Below are positions 60,370 through 64,000 of a stretch of 64,000 nucleotides of DNA, piece by piece. A program made the translations under genes and the position numbers. The stretch's first letter is position 1. The number at the start of each line of letters is the position of its first letter. Below the pieces are notes generated by a model. It searched no databases. It worked only from the letters and a program-made list of their open reading frames with translations, and had not been told where the DNA came from. The DNA comes from Metapseudomonas boanensis. GTDB taxonomy: Bacteria > Pseudomonadota > Gammaproteobacteria > Pseudomonadales > Pseudomonadaceae. The stretch lies in the NCBI RefSeq assembly GCF_018704125.1, contig NZ_JAGTIS010000005.1, forward strand, positions 124,001 to 188,000. The letters are read 5' to 3'.

Positions 60370-61113
60370 GTGACAGAAAGCCCAGACCGCATCTACGCCA
60401 CCCCCCAGGGGCAGGTCGCCGACTTCGCCTTCAATGAAGACGTGGTCCGCGTATTCCCGGACATGATCAAACGCTCGGTCCCGGGCTATCCCACCATCGT
60501 CGAGAACATTGGCGTGCTGGCATCCCAGTTCGCCCAGCCCGGCACACCTCTGTATGACCTGGGCAGTTCTCTCGGCGCCGTGACCCAGGCCCTGCGTCGC
60601 CATGTGAAAGCGGATGACTGTCGGGTGATCGCTGTGGACAACTCCAGCGCCATGGTCGAGCGCTGCCGCGAGTACCTGCACGCCCAGGACTCGATGTTCC
60701 AGGAGCTGCTGCCGGCGGACGTGATCGAGGCGGACATCCTCGACATGGAGTTCCAGCCCTGCTCCCTGGTGGCGATGAACTTCACCCTCCAGTTCGTGCC
60801 GCGCGAACAGCGCCTGGAACTCCTCGGCCGCATCCGCCAGGCCCTGTTGCCCGGGGGCGCACTGATCCTCTCGGAAAAACTGCGCTTCGAAGATGCCGAA
60901 GAGCACCAGTTGCTCACTGACCTGCACGTTGCTTTCAAGCGTGCTAACGGCTACAGCGAGCTGGAAATTGCCCAGAAGCGCAGCGCCCTGGAGAACGTCA
61001 TGCGCCCCGACAGCCTCGAAGAACATCGGGCACGCCTGAAAGCGGCTGGATTCTCCAAAGTGGTGCCCTGGTTCCAGTGCCTCAACTTTGCCTCACTGAT
61101 CGCCCTGCCATGA
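60370..61113 (+). CDS. cmoA: Carboxy-S-adenosyl-L-methionine synthase
   Basis: A 247-residue class I methyltransferase fold that makes carboxy-SAM from SAM and prephenate, for modification of wobble uridine-34 in tRNAs. GTG start. Motifs: [16 protein letters not shown] near the N-terminus, [12 protein letters not shown] (SAM loop), [11 protein letters not shown] and MNFTLQFV. It overlaps cmoB by ATGA, the conserved pairing. Confidence 0.96.
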   Translation: MTESPDRIYATPQGQVADFAFNEDVVRVFPDMIKRSVPGYPTIVENIGVLASQFAQPGTPLYDLGSSLGAVTQALRRHVKADDCRVIAVDNSSAMVERCREYLHAQDSMFQELLPADVIEADILDMEFQPCSLVAMNFTLQFVPREQRLELLGRIRQALLPGGALILSEKLRFEDAEEHQLLTDLHVAFKRANGYSELEIAQKRSALENVMRPDSLEEHRARLKAAGFSKVVPWFQCLNFASLIALP

Positions 61114-62078
61114 TTCCCACGCTTGACCTCGACGCTTTGCAGCAACGCCTGGCGGGTAGCCCGCTGCAGGACTGGGCGGCCGACCTCCCGGCACAACTCG
61201 ACACCAAGCTGGCAGTCGGGCATGGCGATCTGGAGCGCTGGAGCGCCGCCGTACGCGCATTGCCGCCCCTGCAACCGCAAGTCGTCGACCTTGCGCAGCG
61301 TTTCCACCTCGACACCCCCTGCGATGAGCCCACCCGTACTGCACTGAAAACAGCACTGCAGGGGCTCATTCCCTGGCGTAAAGGCCCATTCGAACTCTTC
61401 GGCGTACACGTCGACACCGAATGGCGCTCGGACTGGAAGTGGGCCCGCGTGGCCCCCCACCTGGACCTGCGCGGCAAGCGTGTGCTGGATGTGGGTTGCG
61501 GCAATGGCTACTACCAGTGGCGCATGCTTGGGGCGGGCGCCGACTGCGTGGTGGGCATTGACCCGAACTGGCTGTTCTTCTGCCAATTCCTCGCGATGAA
61601 GCACTTCCTGCCCGAGTTGCCGGCCTGGCATCTGCCGTTGGCACTTGAGGAACTGCCGCCGAAGCTGGAAGGCTTCGACACCGTGTTCTCCATGGGCGTG
61701 CTCTATCACCGTCGCTCGCCCATCGACCATCTCTTCGAACTGAAGGATTGCCTGCGCCGTGGCGGCGAACTGGTCCTGGAAACCCTGGTTGTGGAGGGTG
61801 ACGCCCAGCAGGTACTGGTGCCCGAGGATCGCTACGCGCAAATGCGCAACGTCTGGTTCCTGCCTTCGGTACCGGCACTGGAGCTCTGGCTGCGTCGTGC
61901 GGGCTTCCTCGATGTGCGCTGTGTGGATGTCAGCTATACCAGCGTCGAAGAGCAGCGCAGCACTGATTGGATGCGCTTCCAGTCGCTGCCGGAATTCCTC
62001 GACCCTGCCGATCACACACGGACCGTCGAAGGCCTGCCGGCCCCTGCACGGGCTGTGCTGATCGCACGCAAGCCCTGA
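61110..62078 (+). CDS. cmoB: tRNA U34 carboxymethyltransferase
   Basis: This 322-residue enzyme uses the carboxy-SAM made by CmoA to convert ho5U34 to cmo5U34 in several tRNAs, widening codon reading. SAM site [15 protein letters not shown] near residue 130, then [12 protein letters not shown] and [14 protein letters not shown]. The ATG overlaps the cmoA stop codon, so the two are translated together. Confidence 0.96.
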   Translation: MIPTLDLDALQQRLAGSPLQDWAADLPAQLDTKLAVGHGDLERWSAAVRALPPLQPQVVDLAQRFHLDTPCDEPTRTALKTALQGLIPWRKGPFELFGVHVDTEWRSDWKWARVAPHLDLRGKRVLDVGCGNGYYQWRMLGAGADCVVGIDPNWLFFCQFLAMKHFLPELPAWHLPLALEELPPKLEGFDTVFSMGVLYHRRSPIDHLFELKDCLRRGGELVLETLVVEGDAQQVLVPEDRYAQMRNVWFLPSVPALELWLRRAGFLDVRCVDVSYTSVEEQRSTDWMRFQSLPEFLDPADHTRTVEGLPAPARAVLIARKP

Positions 62079-62169
62079 CCTGGCCAAGGACCGTTTCGCG
62101 GTCCTTGGCGAATCCATTGGATATGTCTGCGTTAGCTGTTACTAGCAATCAATGGCCGGGCTGAGAGCC

Positions 62170-62243
62170 TTGTAGGAGCGGGGGGGACGCCAAGTTCTTG
62201 CTCGCGAAAGGGTCCGGTTCGCGAGCAAGCTCGCTCCTACAAG
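62170..62243. repeat. Inverted REP pair (REPIN-like)
   Basis: TTGTAGGAGCG...TTGCTCGCGAA and TTCGCGAGCAAGCTCGCTCCTACAA face each other, separated by a few bases. This is the common Pseudomonas extragenic palindrome; the left copy is degenerate (a G-run replaces AGCTTG). It lies between convergent genes, as usual. Confidence 0.85.
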
Positions 62244-62348
62244 GAATCCTGCCACTTGCAACACTCAACGCAGACAGAGCCAATCCATCCGCCAAGCAGG
62301 CCTGCAGATTGAGCCAGGGATACCCATCGCCATCGCGCAGGAATCGAA

Positions 62349-62378
62349 GGGAATCGCTGCGCTCGGTCCATCCTACGA
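62349..62378. repeat. Dispersed repeat GGGAATCGCTGCGCTC
   Basis: GGGAATCGCTGCGCTCGGTCCATCC shares a 16-mer with the reverse complement of 41948-41963 (GAGCGCAGCGATTCCC). It is a further intergenic repeat family of this genome. Confidence 0.6.
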
Positions 62379-62379
62379 A

Positions 62380-63126
62380 TCAGCCTCGCGCCGCAGCCGC
62401 CACGATCAACTGTTTCATTTCCACGACGGCCTGCTTGAAGCCGACGAACAGAGCGTGGGCGACCAGCGCATGGCCGATGTTCAGCTCATTGATCCCACGG
62501 ATCGCCGCCACCGGCTCCACATTGTGGTAGTGCAGGCCATGGCCAGCATTGACGACCAGACCTTGACCGAGGCCAAAGGCCACGCCATCGCGGATACGCG
62601 CCAGTTCACGGACCGCCTCTTCCGGGGTGTGGGCATCGGCATAGCGGCCGGTGTGCAGTTCGATGGCCGGCGCGCCTACGCGGCGGGAGGCCTCGATCTG
62701 GCGCTCGTCAGCATCGATGAACAGCGACACCTCGCAGCCCAGCTTGGACAGGCGCTCTACCGCTGCCTTGATCCGCGCTTCCTGGCCAGCGACATCCAGA
62801 CCGCCTTCGGTGGTCAGCTCCTGGCGGGTTTCCGGCACCAGGCAGATGTGTTCGGGGCGGATGATCTCAGCAAAGGCGAGCATTTCCTCGGTCACACCCA
62901 TCTCGAAGTTCATGCGCGTCTGCAGCACATCCTTCAGCACGCGCACATCGCGCTCCTGAATGTGCCGGCGATCCTCGCGCAGATGCACAGTGATGCCATC
63001 GGCACCGGCCTCTTCAGCATCCAGCGCCGCCTTGACCGGGTCCGGGTAACGGGTGCCGCGAGCTTGTCGAAGGGTGGCAACGTGGTCGATGTTTACGCCA
63101 AGTAGTACGCGATTCGCTTCAGTCAC
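62380..63126 (-). CDS. pdxJ: Pyridoxine 5'-phosphate synthase
   Basis: This 248-residue TIM-barrel enzyme condenses 1-deoxyxylulose 5-phosphate with 3-hydroxyaminoacetone phosphate to pyridoxine 5'-phosphate in vitamin B6 synthesis. Motifs: [17 protein letters not shown] at residues 8-24, [23 protein letters not shown] and VNAGHGLHY. It has a GTG start at 63126, which lies inside the end of recO; translation is coupled. Conserved era-recO-pdxJ order. Confidence 0.96.
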   Translation of the reverse strand: MTEANRVLLGVNIDHVATLRQARGTRYPDPVKAALDAEEAGADGITVHLREDRRHIQERDVRVLKDVLQTRMNFEMGVTEEMLAFAEIIRPEHICLVPETRQELTTEGGLDVAGQEARIKAAVERLSKLGCEVSLFIDADERQIEASRRVGAPAIELHTGRYADAHTPEEAVRELARIRDGVAFGLGQGLVVNAGHGLHYHNVEPVAAIRGINELNIGHALVAHALFVGFKQAVVEMKQLIVAAAARG

Positions 63127-63817
63127 GGGGAGGTTCCTTGATCGTCATGAAAAGCTCGCGGCTGACCAGTGGCCGGCCGCCCAAGTGAGGTGCCAGGGCC
63201 TGGCGCATCAGGCGCTTGGCGGCTGCCAGGGCACCTGGGGCGTCCCAGTTCGCGTCGGCCAGGGCCAACAGCTCCCGGCCATGAAACAGTCCAGGTTGCA
63301 ACTGCGCCACCGGCTCCAGGCCGGCGTCCGGCAACAGACGGTAGATTCGGTCGGGGATGATGGGTTGTCCGGCGACGTCAATATCCAGCGGGAAACCATA
63401 GCCCAGCTGATCCAGCAGGCGCCATTCGAACGCGCGCAACAGGGGCTCCAGCGGGCGGTTGGCCGCCAGTGCCTGGAGGGTCAGGGCGTAATGATCGAAC
63501 AGCGCCGGTTGCGGATCCTCTGTCGGCAGCAGGCGGACCAGCAGCTCGTTGAGGTAGAGGCCACTGAACAAGGCCTCGCCGGCCAATAGGTTGGGAATGC
63601 CGGCGCTTTCCAGGCGAGCGACATTCCTCAGCTCGCCCCGGCCACGAAACTCCGCTTCCAGTGGGATGAACGGCCGTGCCAGGGTGCCGGCCTTGCCCCG
63701 CGCTCCACGCAGAACAGCACGGAACCGCCCTTCGGGGCTGAAGAAATCAACCAACGCGCTGCTTTCACGGTAGGGCCGGCTGTGCAGGACGAAAGCCAGC
63801 TGCGCACTGGTCTGCAT
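63119..63817 (-). CDS. recO: DNA repair protein RecO
   Basis: A 232-residue RecFOR-pathway protein. It has an OB-fold at the N-terminus ([29 protein letters not shown]) and a helical C-terminal domain. RecO loads RecA onto SSB-coated DNA with RecR and anneals strands. I use the ATG at 63817; longer in-frame starts overlap era. Its stop codon overlaps the pdxJ start by 8 bp. Confidence 0.93.
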   Translation of the reverse strand: MQTSAQLAFVLHSRPYRESSALVDFFSPEGRFRAVLRGARGKAGTLARPFIPLEAEFRGRGELRNVARLESAGIPNLLAGEALFSGLYLNELLVRLLPTEDPQPALFDHYALTLQALAANRPLEPLLRAFEWRLLDQLGYGFPLDIDVAGQPIIPDRIYRLLPDAGLEPVAQLQPGLFHGRELLALADANWDAPGALAAAKRLMRQALAPHLGGRPLVSRELFMTIKEPPRD

Positions 63818-63824
63818 GGGTAAT

Positions 63825-64000
63825 TCAGAGGTCGTTGTAGCCCAGCGAGCGCAAGGCACGCTCGTCGTCGGACCAGCCACCCTTTACCTTCACCCAGAGG
63901 TTGAGCATGACCTTGGAGTCGAATAGCACCTCCATGTCCTTGCGGGCCTCCTGGCCGATGCGCTTGATACGCTCACCAGCGTCGCCAATGATGATCTTCT
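63825..64000 (-). CDS. era: GTPase Era, C-terminal part (continues beyond window)
   Basis: The last 58 codons of era run from the window edge to TGA at 63825: [20 protein letters not shown] belongs to the KH RNA-binding domain, followed by [22 protein letters not shown] at the C-terminus. Era assists 16S rRNA processing and 30S assembly. The GTPase domain lies outside the window. Confidence 0.95.
   Translation of the reverse strand, partial: KIIIGDAGERIKRIGQEARKDMEVLFDSKVMLNLWVKVKGGWSDDERALRSLGYNDL

Larger units (their letters stand above)
62079..62379. other. Repeat-filled gap between cmoB and pdxJ
   Basis: A 300-bp convergent gap without a gene. It holds a REP pair (62170-62243) and a second repeat motif (62349-62378). 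Confidence 0.6.

Overview
The window is a Pseudomonas chromosome segment. The right 47 kb follows gene orders that I recall as typical of the P. aeruginosa group: alaS-lysC-rsmA-tRNA-Ser/Arg, aotJQMOP-argR next to aruCFGDB-orf-aruE, putP with a PruR-like regulator, asrA-icp, and pdxJ-recO-era. Protein-level matches such as a near-identical RsmA, AmrZ and 338-residue AruF and AcdS support this. The presence of acdS and several unfamiliar insertions suggests an environmental relative rather than P. aeruginosa itself.

Accessory region (1-16.8 kb). This region ends at the 3' end of a tRNA-Arg(CCT) gene (16799-16875), a classical island integration site. It is a patchwork: a truncated serine recombinase at the left edge with palindromes upstream; more than 1 kb of gene-poor, G-poor DNA; a small AlpA/excisionase-like HTH protein; a tandem pair of TIR-domain genes (3126-4886); a four-gene block of DUF2182 (frameshifted), DUF1326, FAD oxidoreductase and a giant SARP/BTAD-type ATPase regulator (5280-11514); an ACC deaminase (acdS); a 178-bp MITE-like element; and a solitary KAP-family P-loop NTPase. 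Related short, degenerate repeats built around CTGCTTTCGGCC / GCAATCGGCC lie in the gaps between these modules, which suggests piecemeal assembly. The TIR pair and the KAP NTPase are the best candidates for anti-phage functions; no nucleotide cyclase, CRISPR array, integrase or restriction enzyme is visible in the window.

Core region (16.8-64 kb). An NSS-family transporter, leucine dehydrogenase and fused indolepyruvate:ferredoxin oxidoreductase, with a divergent Lrp-type regulator, form a plausible amino-acid catabolic unit: uptake, oxidative deamination, then 2-oxoacid oxidation. phnN, amrZ and mgtE follow, then a tRNA-Arg x2/tRNA-Ser cluster, rsmA, lysC, alaS and threonine aldolase. The arginine block comes next, all on the minus strand: aotJQMOP-argR (uptake and regulator), then aruCFGDB-orf-aruE (arginine succinyltransferase pathway), with candidate ArgR half-sites upstream of aruC and aotJ and hairpins between genes.

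After that come an aldo/keto reductase, a bimodular penicillin-binding-like protein, a decayed LysR gene, putP with an upstream array of GGTTGCACC-like repeats, a PruR-like AraC regulator, a Lon-type protease (asrA), a chagasin-like inhibitor (icp), a YhhN membrane protein, a lipoprotein, cmoA-cmoB, and pdxJ-recO-era (era cut by the window end). Long open frames antisense to high-GC genes are composition artefacts and are not annotated. Functions rest on reading the sequence and on family knowledge; no database search was run.
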